Positions 44,789 through 56,736 are shown, counted from the stretch's first letter. The stretch: DNA of 64,000 nucleotides from Fragilaria radians (GCA_900642245.1 CAAAJI010000003.1:251420-315419), one strand, 5' to 3'. Made by a program: numbers and translations. Notes: a model not told the origin generated them from the letters alone.

Positions 44789-46792
44789 TTAAGTCAATGT
44801 CAATGTGCAAATATCTCCAACATACTTGGACTTTTTGCTCATGCCCTTGGGCAATGGTCTTTCTGTACTCAGCATCATGTCGGCAAATGCTGCAGTGTCA
44901 GATTTTAGTGCACCTTGAAAATGAACTGCAGTGTAACAATTTACATGAAACCCTCTTCCACACTTTGTGCAGCCATATATAGTCTTCTTTTTCACCCCAC
45001 GTAACAAGCAAAAATGACAATGGATTCCGGTTTTGTTGATGGTTTCAATGAGTAAATGTCCATCTGAATCACCCACTGTTCCTACCACACTTTCCATTAA
45101 GTTAGAGTTTTCATTCTCAGAAGATCTGCAGTGCTTTTGTTGAGACCTAAGAGGCAACACAAGACTTTCACAAATTGACCTTTTGAAACTAACAAAATCC
45201 AATACATTGGGTCTTGCATCAATAACTTGATGTAATGCAAAGGCCTGCAACATAGCTAAATCCAAAACAAATGTGAACAAACTCATGTGCAGTCATTGCT
45301 CCTTTTGGCGTGTAGGATTTGTTGCTCTCCTTTGATCCATTTGATCAACTGAGTTCATAAACATATCATATGCTACAATTCTGGCTGGAACCATAAATGT
45401 AGTACGATGTAATGATTCACTCCCGGTCCGCCTTGAACTGGTGCAAGACCATGAACACAGTGAACTGCATCATCATCATCCATATCCATAATTGCTCTAC
45501 TCGGAGTATCACATAGATCATTTGTATAAAAAACAACAACTTTTGTATCCTTCCATACAATATATCCAGCTTTCTCTGCTACCAATTTGGTAGGAGCAAC
45601 AATGGAGATCTTTCACTGGAGGGCTTCTTCTTTTGTTCTGCTGCAGCTTTCCTTTTCAGCACATCTAAGTTAGGCACCTTATCATATGCACGAATCAGCT
45701 TCCAGCTTCCCCTTGGGGCATCTTTCATCATTAAAATACCTTGCGCAAGGTTTTGTCGATTAGTTGCATCAACATTTGTAAATTTCACAGTACCACACAA
45801 TCGGGCTTCACCATCTGTTATTCTTTTCAGTTCTCTTGCCAAAGTGTGTCTCGTGTAGAAATTATCACAAAAAATACTCTTTTCCCTGATGGGTCTTGTG
45901 CAAGCTTTGTTTGCTATGCCATTTGCAAAATTCATAAAGCTGATGGTGAGCCTTCATCAACTAAATTAGACTTTTGTAAGAAGTTATTATATGGTGTCCT
46001 CATGTCTCGAAACACACAGCAAAATGATTCAGGTCCACTTTCACCACTATAATTCCCAGATCAACTGTCAACAAAGCTTGACAAGTAAGCATTTTTTGTT
46101 CCAACCAATGCATAAAATTGAACAGCATACTTGTCAGGCTTGTATGGCATGTATGATCTTGCTCTTGATCTGCATTTTGTCTTGACACTTGCCTCATCCA
46201 AGGCACTTGAACCAGTTGGAACTGCAAGCTGTGATATATTTTTTTGAAAATGCTCTAATAATTTGCGTGCATGCCACAGCGGATCTACAGAAACCTCATC
46301 ATGATTGTAGCTTTCTGGATCACGTAATTCAATACTGGCACGAATGTTCATAAATTCATCCCTTGACATTGTTTTCTTAAAGTTCTCATGACCGGTGAAC
46401 ATTTCTGTCTTCCAATAATAAGAGATGTCATTCAATTGAACAATTGACATAGCCATTTCTAATCCAATGTAAGCTCGAAATTTTTTCTCATTTACTTCTT
46501 TCAATCCCTTGTTCTTGAGGTTTTTGTTTGTCCAATTTCTGATAGCATCCATGAATGAATTTGTTATAAACAGCCGAAAGAGCCCTAATGAACATTGGTT
46601 GTCAAATGCCTTTCGTATTTTTGCTTCTTGAAGAAGTTTCAATGATGAGCTCTTGACCAATAGACGCAAATATGTATTATCATTATCAACAATGCCAGGA
46701 TCTTCATTGTTCACAGTCCAATCTTGTGTTTCTTGTAGTATCTCATCGATTATTTCTTCAATTTCTTCAAATTTTACACCGTTTGAATCCAT
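44789..46792 (-). pseudogene. piggyBac (PGBD-type) transposase, broken by a stop and frameshifts
   Basis: The ATG is at 46792. Segment 1 (46792-46061) holds the N-terminal domain ('FRAYIGLEMAMSIVQLNDIS', 'TMSRDEFMNIRASIEL') and the first catalytic Asp (SSALDEASVK). An in-frame TGA follows, and the same frame then continues to about 45937. Segment 2 (45935-45579) holds 'IFCDNFYTRHTLARELK' (second Asp). Segment 3 (45585-45373) holds 'IVWKDTKVVVFYT' (third Asp). The next segment reads 'YDMFMNSVDQMDQRR', the typical piggyBac core end. Segment 4 (45286-44789) ends with a cross-brace-like zinc finger (HCHFC, 'CTKCGRGFHVNCY'). At least one nonsense mutation and two or three frameshifts are needed to explain the breaks. 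All three catalytic Asp codons survive. Confidence 0.88.
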
Positions 46793-46993
46793 TTTCTCTG
46801 ATCGAGGGAATCACTTTTGATTGAAGGTGATAACTCAAATCTGCACAAAGCTAGAGACAAAAAATGAGTGGCCGAAAAGAGTCAAATGACATATATGTCA
46901 TCTATTACACCGAATGAGGTGAGAGCCAATCAGAATTAAGAAAGGCTGTTTACCGCCATTTTTCTACAGTTATTGGCCAATCAGATTCTTTTC

Positions 46994-47036
46994 TCAAATG
47001 ATTTATATGTCATTTGAATTTTCAGGGGTGAAAGGG
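46994..47036 (-). repeat. right terminal inverted repeat of the piggyBac element
   Basis: Reads inward from GGG next to TTAA. The outer 20 bases are an exact inverted match of the left end. The inner part keeps the palindrome-like word with a few changes and a 2-base deletion. Confidence 0.9.
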
Positions 47037-47040
47037 TTAA

Positions 47041-49514
47041 GTTGATAACTGTAATTCAGTGAAAACTTCCTATTTCATAATATTGCGACTGTATGAAACC
47101 GTAAGAATTCATTTATCTTCATGATGGGTGTACGGACCAGCGTTATTCAAAAAAAGATAGGCAACATCTTATCACTCATTGCAATCATCCCAACAACAAG
47201 CAAATCCCAAAAGTAGCACACAAATTTCTGCATCAAATCAGAGAATATGTTCAGTAAGTGGTGTAATGTATAATGGAAGTGAAAATATGGAAAAGGTATT
47301 TTATCTATTATCCTTTAGATAATTCAAGTGGGAGAATGAGGGAAATGTCTACATGGATAGCCTATAAGAAACGGATAATTACATGGTATATAAGGTCGTT
47401 AGCACATATCATTAAAACAATGAGGAAACATGTCATGAGGTGTAAATATATTTGTAGCGGAATTGTTCAATTCACTTACTTGTCTTAAAGATCAGAGAAT
47501 ATGCCACAGTTAAATTGTATGCTTGTCATGCGAACGCTTTTATTTATACGACGCGACAGAAAATTCAAAATCAGGGATATGAACCCTTTTAAATCATTCC
47601 ACCATGGGATTTTGTTGTCATACTATCGATCAGAGACTCTAGGGCCTCGTGTACAGTGATGTATGCGTTCATCATACAAACAGTGTACACATTTATATAT
47701 TGTTGCGAATGAAAAGACATGGAAGAGACAAAAGTTAATAATTCGATGTGTGTGATGTTGAGAGGATGCATAAAAACTAGTTGCATTTATGCCTGATCCA
47801 TTTGAACGAAATTATCAGAGTAGCCATCGCAACTTCATCCTGTAAGTCGTATAGTGGACTTTCTGTCTGAGATAAAGACTGATGTCCATAGTCTCTTTGT
47901 GGGCCATTGTATAGAAAACTCTTCAGGTTAGGAGGGAGAAATAATGCTCAAATGCCACTGCAAAACAAAGAAAAGTGATTGAAGATTATTTCAATGGAAT
48001 CAAGATTTTAAGAGATCTCTACAACGATTAAAGCGTATCACCAAACAGTAATGGAAGGGATAAGTGCCGGACATTAAAAATGTGGGCATTGATTGTTAAT
48101 GATCTGGAATATTTTCCCACAAGAAGAATGTTTCTTGAAGAGGCAAGATTAAAAGATTATAAAATGAGAGATAGGAGGCTAAAAGAGAAACTACCAAAAA
48201 TCGTGGTTTGAAGTATAGTACTTGTAGGCAAGAATAGAGCTTACATATGGAACAGGAGGAGTGGATGGCAGATATAGGTACACGATGAAACGATCCGAGC
48301 GATACGAAAGGGTGACGGGTTTATACATGAAAACAGAAATGGGATATGTGTCGCATGCATATGCTAAGTCTAAAAACTGCATAATCACATTAAATTACAT
48401 AGTCTCTTTAATAAGACAATTATTGGCCCAAAAGACCCACACGAATAGGGTAGCATTTGCTAAATCCAATCGCATTTGCCACCTCAACGCCTGGCAAATC
48501 ACACACTAGACGTCTTTAGCTCCAAACAAGCTAATATTGTTGGCCTGTCGACTCAATAATTCAGTGTCATCATTTTTTGAAGTGCTGCACATTTACAAGC
48601 ATGTTCATAGCTGAGTTTTCAAGTAATCTCTGGCCTTATACTTATTTAGCTCGTTCGGGAATTTTTATGAATTTGATTCTGGCTACGTTAAAGACTTTTG
48701 ACAACCATATAGCTCTTTCAGCCTTTCTTGGAAGTGTCACCATCAAACAGCCCCAGATTAATTCTATATGACTTTACTCCCAATAAAGAATTTGGACTAC
48801 AGATTATGGAAAGCATGGGAAACTCTTCAATTGCAAACCAATAGAAAATGATTTTAGTTCAGAACGAGAAAACACCAGGCAGATTATTCTCACTAAATTA
48901 AGGATAAATCACAATCTTGGAGGCCAACGACATGCTATTGAAGATAGAGCAAAGGAAACATTTAATCTTAAAAGAAATTGGTAATTGATATGAGATCATG
49001 CCAAGTCGAAAGTTAATAGTAGGTCATTGTGTGCACATTTGTGGATGTCATGGAGATAATCAATGCAATGACTTTCACAATATTGGAATTTTTTCATACT
49101 TTGCACGAACGTATTAAAGTGAGTAATGATACACTGTCTGCTTCAACCACACCTTCATTGGTAATTAACAAAATTTTTAATGAAACTACAGTTCTATTTA
49201 TCGGTTCAATCGTTTAGGACATTAAAAATCATGTAGACAATGCTTCTTCAAAAGAATCGATAGAAAAATACCCTGGAGAAACCATTCATATGAAAGGTTT
49301 TCATCGAATCGCAGATTTTCTTGACGATCTTCTTTCTCATCTAGTTTGGAGTTTGATGACACTTAACATAGAAGTAAAAATAATTGCCAAATACTCTTAA
49401 AATTCTTAGTATTACTCTAAGAATACTTGATCACTAGTGCATAACTTCATTTAGGCGTTTCACCACCGTCTTGAAATCTCAATTTCATTTCAACCTTGCT
49501 ATCCAAAGAATTCC
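47041..49514. other. intergenic, no gene seen
   Basis: 2.5 kb of AT-rich sequence. All frames are below 85 codons and lack motifs. The stretch near the right end holds the NDUFS4 3' UTR. No repeat was recognised. Confidence 0.5.
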
Positions 49515-50315
49515 TTACCTAATTTTGTAAGAGCCAGGGACGTGAGGAGCAACGGGCGCGTTTCCGTTGGGACCATATTGTGGCACTTCGCCGTCACCAT
49601 GATACTTGAGTGGCCTAGTGTAGTGCGACGAACCTGACAACTCTCGTTCCCAATGTTTGCATTGCGTCTTTTGGCGCTTGATGTCACTAGCGACACTTTT
49701 GGGTAAAAAGTTATCTTGGTATTGGGCTCCATCTGAACGCGCTGGGCGAAATAGGGGAGCCTCAACAAGAAATTGCCAGCCACGTGCCTTGGCAAATGTA
49801 ACTGCCTCGGATGCGCTGCGGAATCTCAATTGAAGGGAGCTGTTGTTCATCGTATCATTTCCAGAAATCCACCCCATGAGAGGATTTTTCCAGCTTCTAG
49901 TTGCATATGTAGAATCATCTGTGAAACTTATGATCCATGATCGTTCAACCTCCATGGAGTTCTGTCCTGGTTTCCATTGGTCTTGCCTAATGTGTAAAAA
50001 TCGTTTGCTCCCATCTGGCATTAAAGTATCTATACGTAGAGAAGGATCTAGGGCAGCAACTTCGACGGGATTATCTGGAGTTTTATGGACTACTGGAGGG
50101 GCGGCAGACGCGTAGATCGCGTAAGGACTAATCTTATCGAGGTATTCGACATGGCGTTGTACCGGAGATTTTTCTGCTTCCAATTCCTGCACCATCCTTT
50201 CGTATGCATCGTTAGATGTTGCGGCTGGTGACGAATTCGACGAAAAAGCTGCAGCACGAGGCGCTACATGACGCCACGAGCTCTGGACTCGACGGAATGC
50301 CGCAGGCGTGAGCAT
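49515..50315 (-). CDS. NDUFS4: NADH:ubiquinone oxidoreductase 18-kDa-type subunit (NDUFS4)
   Basis: 266 aa from the ATG at 50315. This start gives a textbook mitochondrial presequence (MLTPAAFRRVQSSWRHVAPR). An in-frame ATG at 50435 would add 40 less suitable residues. The NDUFS4 domain lies at about 110-195: 'WIISFTDDSTYATRSWKNPL' followed by 'MGWISGNDTMNNSSLQLRF' and 'EAVTFAKARGWQFLVEAP', the family's W-x-NPLMGW...L-x-F...A-x-x-FA-x-x-x-GW pattern. NDUFS4 is an accessory subunit of the complex I N-module in the mitochondrial inner membrane. After the domain there is a C-terminal extension of about 70 residues (KHWERELSG..., HGDGEVPQYGPNGN). This is absent from the human protein and may be lineage-specific. 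Confidence 0.88.
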   Translation of the reverse strand: MLTPAAFRRVQSSWRHVAPRAAAFSSNSSPAATSNDAYERMVQELEAEKSPVQRHVEYLDKISPYAIYASAAPPVVHKTPDNPVEVAALDPSLRIDTLMPDGSKRFLHIRQDQWKPGQNSMEVERSWIISFTDDSTYATRSWKNPLMGWISGNDTMNNSSLQLRFRSASEAVTFAKARGWQFLVEAPLFRPARSDGAQYQDNFLPKSVASDIKRQKTQCKHWERELSGSSHYTRPLKYHGDGEVPQYGPNGNAPVAPHVPGSYKIR

Positions 50316-51514
50316 CTTCAAAACGTAACAAGTAGGCTGGGTTGATACAACGTATTCAAATGATGTCGATTGATTACGTAGAATCAATATTGGTAAATTG
50401 GCCTGCAGCTGCAGTGCAGTATCACTTCTACGCATTATGTTGGCTCTCTGAAACAGAAAAATTCCTTGACACGAAATTCCTTTCCAAAATTGTTGTTGAT
50501 TCTTTTCTCTTTAGATGTATCTTTGGAAATGAGAGGCACAACAGGTGACAGGGAGCGACTTCCTTGGAGAACGGCTTCTTAGATGCCATATATGGAGTTG
50601 CATAAATTTACTCAAATAAATGAATGCTCATTCATTTATCCAAGCCAGACAATGAATACTTGCTCATTGATTGCAGGGCACTAGTTTATATATTCTGACT
50701 TGTTCTTGGTTTCACACAGTCATACGGTTGTTTGAACTCATATTTGCAATATCAAAGATAGGAAAGGCCTAGGAAATAAGGCTGAAGTGGATGTAGCCAA
50801 TTTTTTTTCAATGTTGACGTTATACATTAGTAACTGTTGCACCTTAGATGCAGCTTTTATAGTGAATTGACCAGCGAAGTTAACCCAGAGCCAGGGGTCA
50901 GATTATACTATTTTGATAAGTCCAATAATAACTTTCAAGATCTTGTGTCAGACATAGATGTATCATGGTATTGCCGCGATATTTCATTGAAAGTATTCGC
51001 CAGATGTAATGACTATTTGGCATACTAACATAGTCTAACTATTCGTGATACCATGGTAGTGCTCTATATTTTGAGGGCTCTTATAGTGACCACGGGTTAG
51101 CAATCCTAACGCTGATATCCTCTAGGATATGCTATTGCGCAATTTTCTTTGGCACATAAAATACGATGTGAAACGAGGAAACACTTAAATAATACATTGA
51201 CTCTCAAGATGTATGTTTCAATTCCTGTGATATGAATCCAATTCACTGGATTTCGAGCCAAGTCACTCTACTTCTTTCTTTGATTCCACATTAAAAACAT
51301 GATTTTTTGTCTTGGACAAACTACATACACTCCTCCATACATTCTCTGTCATTTGCAGGTCTCACAATTTCCAATTGATGCTTTCCTTGGGTGGTTTAGC
51401 TGTGCATTCCTATGCTTTTATCCCCTAGATTCTTTGCCAAGTTATCGATCTAGCAGCAGAATCCAAGCCTTTCCTAGATAACATTACTCAAGCTTCTTAC
51501 ATTTCAGATAACTG
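50316..51514. other. intergenic, upstream of NDUFS4
   Basis: 1.2 kb with frames of at most 70 codons and no motif. The first 120 bp could be coding if the alternative NDUFS4 start at 50435 is used. Confidence 0.5.
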
Positions 51515-52130
51515 ATAAGGTTATCCTTAACCTCAACCTTCTATTCATAAGTGTGCCTTTTTAACCCATCAATGATCTCATCAATTGCTTCAAATATCCC
51601 AAGAGGGAGGTAATTATCAAGAAAGATTGCCGTGAACACCATTCCAAGGGAAACCTTCTAACTCACTTCCGTTGAAACCACAAGTCTTGACTACTATAAG
51701 ATAACACTGCCTCGCACTTTGCATCAGATCATATATTTTCTCCTTTAGTGAAAAGGATTCTTCCCGATCTGCCTTCAAGCCTTGACAAACATCCATGAAG
51801 ATTTGCTCCATCGTGCATAAGGCTTTTAAGCAACCATCATCTTGGAGTTGAGATCCCATTCCAACCTGCCTGTTAAATTGATTGAATAAGTCACTGCATT
51901 CACAATTAGGGAGAAACTATCATTGTCTAAGCCTTGGTCGTATCCAAGGCCACCAATTGGGCGTAAAACAAACCATGTTGCTTGACTTTAAACAACCACA
52001 TACTCTTTGTATCTTTACAACTAACTTGCACCTTCATCGCTCCGTTCAATTTCTGAGCCAAGTTGATGATGAGTCTATTCTCCAGCAAAAATTTCTAACT
52101 CTTTTGGTTATATGAGCATCATTAATTCAA
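51500..52130 (-). mobile_element. decayed Ty1/copia-type reverse transcriptase fragment
   Basis: On the - strand, 51859-51617 reads with 'MEQIFMDVCQGLKADREES', then 'FSLKEKIYDLMQSARQCYL'. This is the copia pattern '(I)YM-x-x-P-x-G...LxKxLYGLxQSxRxWY'. After a frameshift, 'AIFLDNYLPLG' corresponds to the YVDD-box strand, followed by 'EAIDEIIDGLKRH'. Upstream pieces (51,900-52,130) are weaker. LTRs and integrase were not recognised. Only a fragment of the pol gene remains. Confidence 0.7.
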
Positions 52131-52650
52131 TGTCTGCTTGACCTAGAATCATCTCGCTTCCTGATTTTGAGCATCCAAATTTCTTTAGGAGAGAGTTGAG
52201 AATACCTGTAGTTTCTTCATTTCCTTTCTCAACTTAAGCTTGTCTAGAGAGCTCATGGATTCAATGTAATTGTTGAAGAAGAGTTTGTAGATAATGTAAG
52301 CTGTCGAATCATCAATAAATATTGCAAATGAAACTAAATTTTTCACCCAAAATTGATATTGCTCATTACGCTGTAACTCGCTTAGAAAGTGTATGCATCG
52401 TTATCTTAACAAGCAAGTTACAAGAAAAATTGCAGGTCTCATATAGATTTGAAACTATATTGAATATTTTTATTCATTACGTTTATTTTGCTCCGCACTT
52501 TGTGGTAACTCCTGTAAGTTTCTTTCTTTTTCATTGACTTTTTTATACTACACACGTAAAGGGTTGGTACTGATGTCCATTCATGGAAAGACACGCAGAC
52601 AGAAAAACATCCTCACATGCCAAAGACAATATTGGACTTTCGTAATCGTA
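52131..52650. other. upstream region of NAE1
   Basis: 0.5 kb. The NAE1 frame is open 5' to 52534 with a non-ATG codon, but the conserved protein starts at the ATG at 52651. No other gene is seen. Confidence 0.5.
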
Positions 52651-54300
52651 ATGGCAACAACAGACAAATATGATCGTCAACTACGCCTTTGGGGTTCTAA
52701 AGGCCAGCGAGCACTAAGTGAATCGACTGTAGTGTTGATTCGAGCCACAGCAGCAGGAACTGAAACCTTGAAAAATTTAGTTCTTCCTGGAGTGGGAAGG
52801 ATTATCATCTTGGATGATGCTTGGGTGACACCGCAAAATAGTTCTGACATTCACACATCTAATTTCTTCCTGGATCCAAAGCAGAAGGATCCTGTAACTC
52901 GTGCTCAAGTTACACTTAATCTTTTGCAAGAGCTTAATCCTGATGTAGGAGGATCCTATCATCATGTTACAGATTTACGTACAGTCAATTATGTCGAGTT
53001 CTTTTCATCATGTTTTGGCGCAAAGAACAATAATTTTTCAGAATTGATCAAAGATTCCTCATCCTTATTGGTTATTGCTTCCGATCTAGAGCCACCCTTG
53101 TTGGATCAAATCATAAAAGATTGTCCTTCTCCTCTCATTCAAATTCATTCATACGGTCTCCTGGGAATTGTTCGTCTTCACGTCCCTTATCCCCTATGTA
53201 TTTTTGATCCCAAACCAGCATCGAATACACCCGATCTGCGACTCGTCACGCCCTTTCCAGCGCTGAAAGAGTTTTGTAGTTCCATAACGCTTGATTCGCT
53301 TACAGACCATGAGCATTCGCACATTCCATATCCTCTTATACTATTGAAATTGCAACAACAATGGAAGGATTCACACCAGAATATCCTTCCTTCTAACTCA
53401 GTAGAGAAGCAAGAGTTTAGAAGTAGTATTCAACAAGCCTCACGAAAATGGGATATGCAACTCAATTTCCAAGAAGCTCACCAAAATTCCTATTTGGCAT
53501 ACACTGAGAAATCTCTTGATAAAAACCATGTGATGCAATTGATAGAAAAATTGGAACTTCATGAGATATCAAATACTCACTACTACTTTCCAAGACTAAG
53601 GCATTCCATATCTCTTTTAAAGGCGTTGCTAAAGTTTATGGATCAGAACAACGGACGAGCACCACTTGGAGGTACGCTTCCGGACATGACCGCGTCAACA
53701 CAGTTATATGTTCAGTTACAACAGATTTATCATTATCAGGCCCAAAAAGACATTTCAGAGCTAAAATCCTACCTATTGATCGAAGATGTATCCGACGAAG
53801 AAGTATCCTCTTTTTGTGCCAACGTGTTTCAATTAGATGTTGTTCTTTTTCGTTCATACGAGCCAAATGAGGACGAAAAGATACCAAAAGACCCAATGTT
53901 TGATGACTCTTTGGAACTTTATGACGATGCACCTGAACACACTCCTTTATTCTGGTACAACGGATGGAAAGCTTGTGGTCAATTCTATCGAATCTTCGGT
54001 CGGTATCCAGGAGTATTGGACAATGATGAGTGGGAATCCGACATTCCGGCTCTTCACGACCTACTGCCTCCAATGGATGGTTCCCATGACAAAAGTGGAG
54101 GTGTTACAATGACTCATCGTCAGGCAATGGCAACCGAACTTACTCGCTACGCGAATGCTGAATTACACGTCATTGCTAGTGTCGTGGGTGGAGTCGCGTC
54201 TCAAGAAGCTGTTAAGCTCATCACGGGTCAATACAAACCTATGAACAATACATATGTCTACAATGGCATCGTATCTGTTGGAGCGGTGTATGAGATTTAA
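52651..54300 (+). CDS. NAE1: NEDD8-activating enzyme E1 regulatory subunit (NAE1/APPBP1/ULA1)
   Basis: 549 aa from the ATG at 52651, single exon; human NAE1 has 534. The start 'DKYDRQLRLWGSKGQRALSES' and 'ATAAGTETLKNLVLPGVGRI' define the inactive-adenylation (ThiF-like) half of an E1. Later features are 'NFFLD', 'LIQIHSYGLLGIVRLHVPYP', 'DLRLVTPFPALKEF' and 'HSHIPYPLILLKL'. The C-terminal 'HVIASVVGGVASQEAVKLIT' and 'MNNTYVYNGI' close the domain. NAE1 pairs with UBA3 to activate NEDD8, which is then passed to UBC12 and to cullins. A frame on the opposite strand (53636-54073) is a shadow. It converges with the aminopeptidase gene 253 bp downstream. Confidence 0.94.
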   Translation: MATTDKYDRQLRLWGSKGQRALSESTVVLIRATAAGTETLKNLVLPGVGRIIILDDAWVTPQNSSDIHTSNFFLDPKQKDPVTRAQVTLNLLQELNPDVGGSYHHVTDLRTVNYVEFFSSCFGAKNNNFSELIKDSSSLLVIASDLEPPLLDQIIKDCPSPLIQIHSYGLLGIVRLHVPYPLCIFDPKPASNTPDLRLVTPFPALKEFCSSITLDSLTDHEHSHIPYPLILLKLQQQWKDSHQNILPSNSVEKQEFRSSIQQASRKWDMQLNFQEAHQNSYLAYTEKSLDKNHVMQLIEKLELHEISNTHYYFPRLRHSISLLKALLKFMDQNNGRAPLGGTLPDMTASTQLYVQLQQIYHYQAQKDISELKSYLLIEDVSDEEVSSFCANVFQLDVVLFRSYEPNEDEKIPKDPMFDDSLELYDDAPEHTPLFWYNGWKACGQFYRIFGRYPGVLDNDEWESDIPALHDLLPPMDGSHDKSGGVTMTHRQAMATELTRYANAELHVIASVVGGVASQEAVKLITGQYKPMNNTYVYNGIVSVGAVYEI

Positions 54301-54553
54301 TTCTCACTTCAATTTCAAGATTCAAAAGCAGATATGATCCGAACGAGGCATACGCGATAGATGTATCCATTTCTTTCCGTCGCACGTAGGATATTCAGGA
54401 ATAGCCACAGTTTAATTTATTAAGCACAGATTTGGACATCATTTAATTAGCTTATCATCTGAGTATAGTGTCCAATAATCTATGTGCCTAACTTCAAAAA
54501 CGGGATTATTGACACCTTGTGACGACGGAAGTTTATCATTGTGCTATCTTAAG

Positions 54554-56736
54554 TTACCTGTCGATTGGAGAGCATGATTTGATGAGCCACTTCCAAGCGG
54601 CGCTGCCTTCATCCAAAAGCGGTCCCACCTGCTCTAGGATTTGTTGATGGTATGCATCCAACCAATCCAATTCCTCTTTTGTCATTAATTCCGTATCAAT
54701 TAGGTTCTTCTGAATTGGAATAAGAGTCAGCTTTTGGAATTTTAGAAACTTTTTCTCCTTGTTGGTTTCAATCGTCCCTGAGTGCAGGGGATTGACAAAA
54801 GCAATCTCTAACAAGTTTTCGATCCGAATTCCAAAATTCCCGTCTTCATAGTACCCTGGTTCATTACTTACTACCATTCCATTCTTCAGACCCTCCGTAT
54901 TTCCCCAACGAGGAGAAATGGAGTGCGGGCCTTCATGTACATTCAATGCAGCTCCGACGCCATGTCCAGTCCCATGGCCATAATCTTTGCCGTATTCCCA
55001 CAATGACTTTCGGGCCATGACATCCAACACAAATCCCGGTGTCAATTCCGGAAAGATCATAGTGTCCACACCAATGTTTCCTTTCAGTACACGCGTGTAG
55101 TAGTTCTTGAACTCTGCAGACGGTGTTCCAAAGTGCCATGTTCGTGTAACGTCTGTTGTTCCATAGAGGTATTGCCCACCAGAGTCAATTAGAATGGGCT
55201 GTGTCTTGTCAAGGTATTTGAGAAGCTCACTGTCAGCTTTTGCGCGATAATGAATGATCGCTCCATTACTACCAACTCCTGCAATTGTAGGGAAAGAAAC
55301 TTCTAGAAATCCAGGTTGCTTTGCTCGACAAGAGGTGAGAACAATGTCGATTTCAACTTCGGACACGGAGCGCTCCTCCAGCGTTTTTTCTAACCAAGCC
55401 ATGAACTCAGCCATAGCAGCGCCGTCCACACGATGAGCCCTACGCATTCCCTCCATTTCAGCTTCATTTTTGCATGCCTTTGTCTGAGAAATAATAGTCG
55501 CTTGATCCAATAACTGCTTCTTTGGTACCACTGATGCTAATGCCAAATTGGCACGTGAAGTGTCCATCCATACTTTGTTCGATTCACTTTCTTGAACATG
55601 AGCTAAAAGATCGGTAACAATAGCATCATACGGTCTAATAATGACATTAGAAAGATGCAGCTTGACGTCCTCTGATCCAATTTTCCGAGCATCGCAGTAA
55701 AGAGTTACGCGATCATTTGCAACTGTGACATATGCAAGTCCCACGGGACATGTCGCAACATCACCCATCGCACGCAAATTTAGCAGATATGCAACATCAT
55801 CCAGGGTGCTAAAAATAGCAAGCGTAGCTTTGTGTTCATTAAGTTGAGATTGCACAAGCTTTACCTTTTCATAATGAGATTGTCCGGCAAATTCTATAGG
55901 GTGAATACGAAATGGACTGGATGGAATAGGAGGACGTTCATGGGACCAAATACTATCGATCAAATTCTCTGGAATCGAAGTAACTAGCTCCGCGATAGTG
56001 TGATCCTTATTTTCGGCCTCTAAAGCCTTCGTAAGATCATTTGCAAAGGACGCAGGATGTACGAATGGATCTATTCCGATTCTAAACGGTGATTTATGTT
56101 CTTGATAATACTTGTTAGCTTCTTTAGCCAACCAGGAAACTACAGTCGGTACGTTGGGTGTGCCCTGCTTCATCAATGTCCAGTGATTGTGGTCAAGAGC
56201 AAGATTTGCTTCATTGAAATACCTGAAAGATGATATGTCAAAAGATTTAATGACTCTGTAAAGACCTGAAGACATATCGTGATATATTCATTTATTTCTT
56301 ACCTTGTGTCAGTCCATAGTAAGGCAGAAGAGTTAGTGACAACAGCTGTACCAGCCGACCCATGAAAGTTGGAAATGAATGCTCTTCTCATGTAGGCATT
56401 CGGGGTGTATTCCGATAAGTGAGGATCGTCTGATGGGACTATGTAAACTTGTATCTTATGATTATCCAAAGAGATTCGTAGAGCATTCAATTTTTCATCT
56501 TGTGGTGGAGAAGAATCCATATTTGTTGTCCCCTCGAATGACGGAGACATGGTACTGCTGCCGCCTGCACGACAGATCTGGCTCAGGCAACGATAGTTCA
56601 CGGCACGTCGAGAAGGTGATAATAAAAGAGTCCGGAATGGAACCGAAAAACAAACTGCTGATTTATGGTATGTTATGAAGAGCAACGCCGCTGTCGTGAA
56701 TGTTCGTGAACGATAGTTACGATTCAACCACAACAT
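54554..56736 (-). CDS. XPNPEP: Xaa-Pro aminopeptidase (aminopeptidase P, M24B), two exons
   Basis: Exons are 56303-56736 and 54554-56222. The 80-bp intron (GTAAG...TCAG) restores 'LLWTDTRYFNEANLAL'. The protein has 700 aa from the ATG at 56736; the frame reaches 56745 only with TTG. Aminopeptidase P removes an N-terminal residue in front of proline and uses two metal ions. Two creatinase-type N-terminal domains precede the pita-bread domain. The five metal ligands are present: Asp in 'ILIDSGG' (about 491), Asp in 'TTDVTRT' (about 502), His in 'GTGHGVG' (about 565), Glu in 'SNEPGYY' (about 599) and Glu in 'RIENLLE' (about 613). The N-terminal about 75 residues include a hydrophobic leader (AALLFITYHKSAVCFSVP) and a basic stretch, suggesting import into the secretory route or plastid. 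Confidence 0.93.

Larger units (their letters stand above)
44304..47036. mobile_element. piggyBac-like DNA transposon, full length, inactive transposase
   Basis: 2,733 bp flanked on both sides by TTAA (44300-44303 and 47037-47040), the invariable piggyBac target duplication. Both ends begin with the same 20 bases, ccctttcacccctgaaaatt, in inverted orientation, and similarity continues for another 20 or so bases. Inside are a broken transposase gene on the - strand and an intact small gene on the + strand, arranged tail to tail. Subterminal copies of an AAATGACATATATGTCAT word occur near both ends. The element is structurally complete, but the transposase is interrupted. If it still moves, it must use an enzyme supplied by another copy. 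Confidence 0.92.

Noticed and set aside
49449..49515. Extra NDUFS4 coding exon after the stop (KVEMKLRFQDGGETPK reading)
   Set aside because: It would need an intron of about 20 bp, too short for splicing; the TAA at 49515-49517 is taken as the true end.
53636..54073. 145-codon frame on the - strand inside NAE1
   Set aside because: It is the antisense shadow of a well-conserved coding region.
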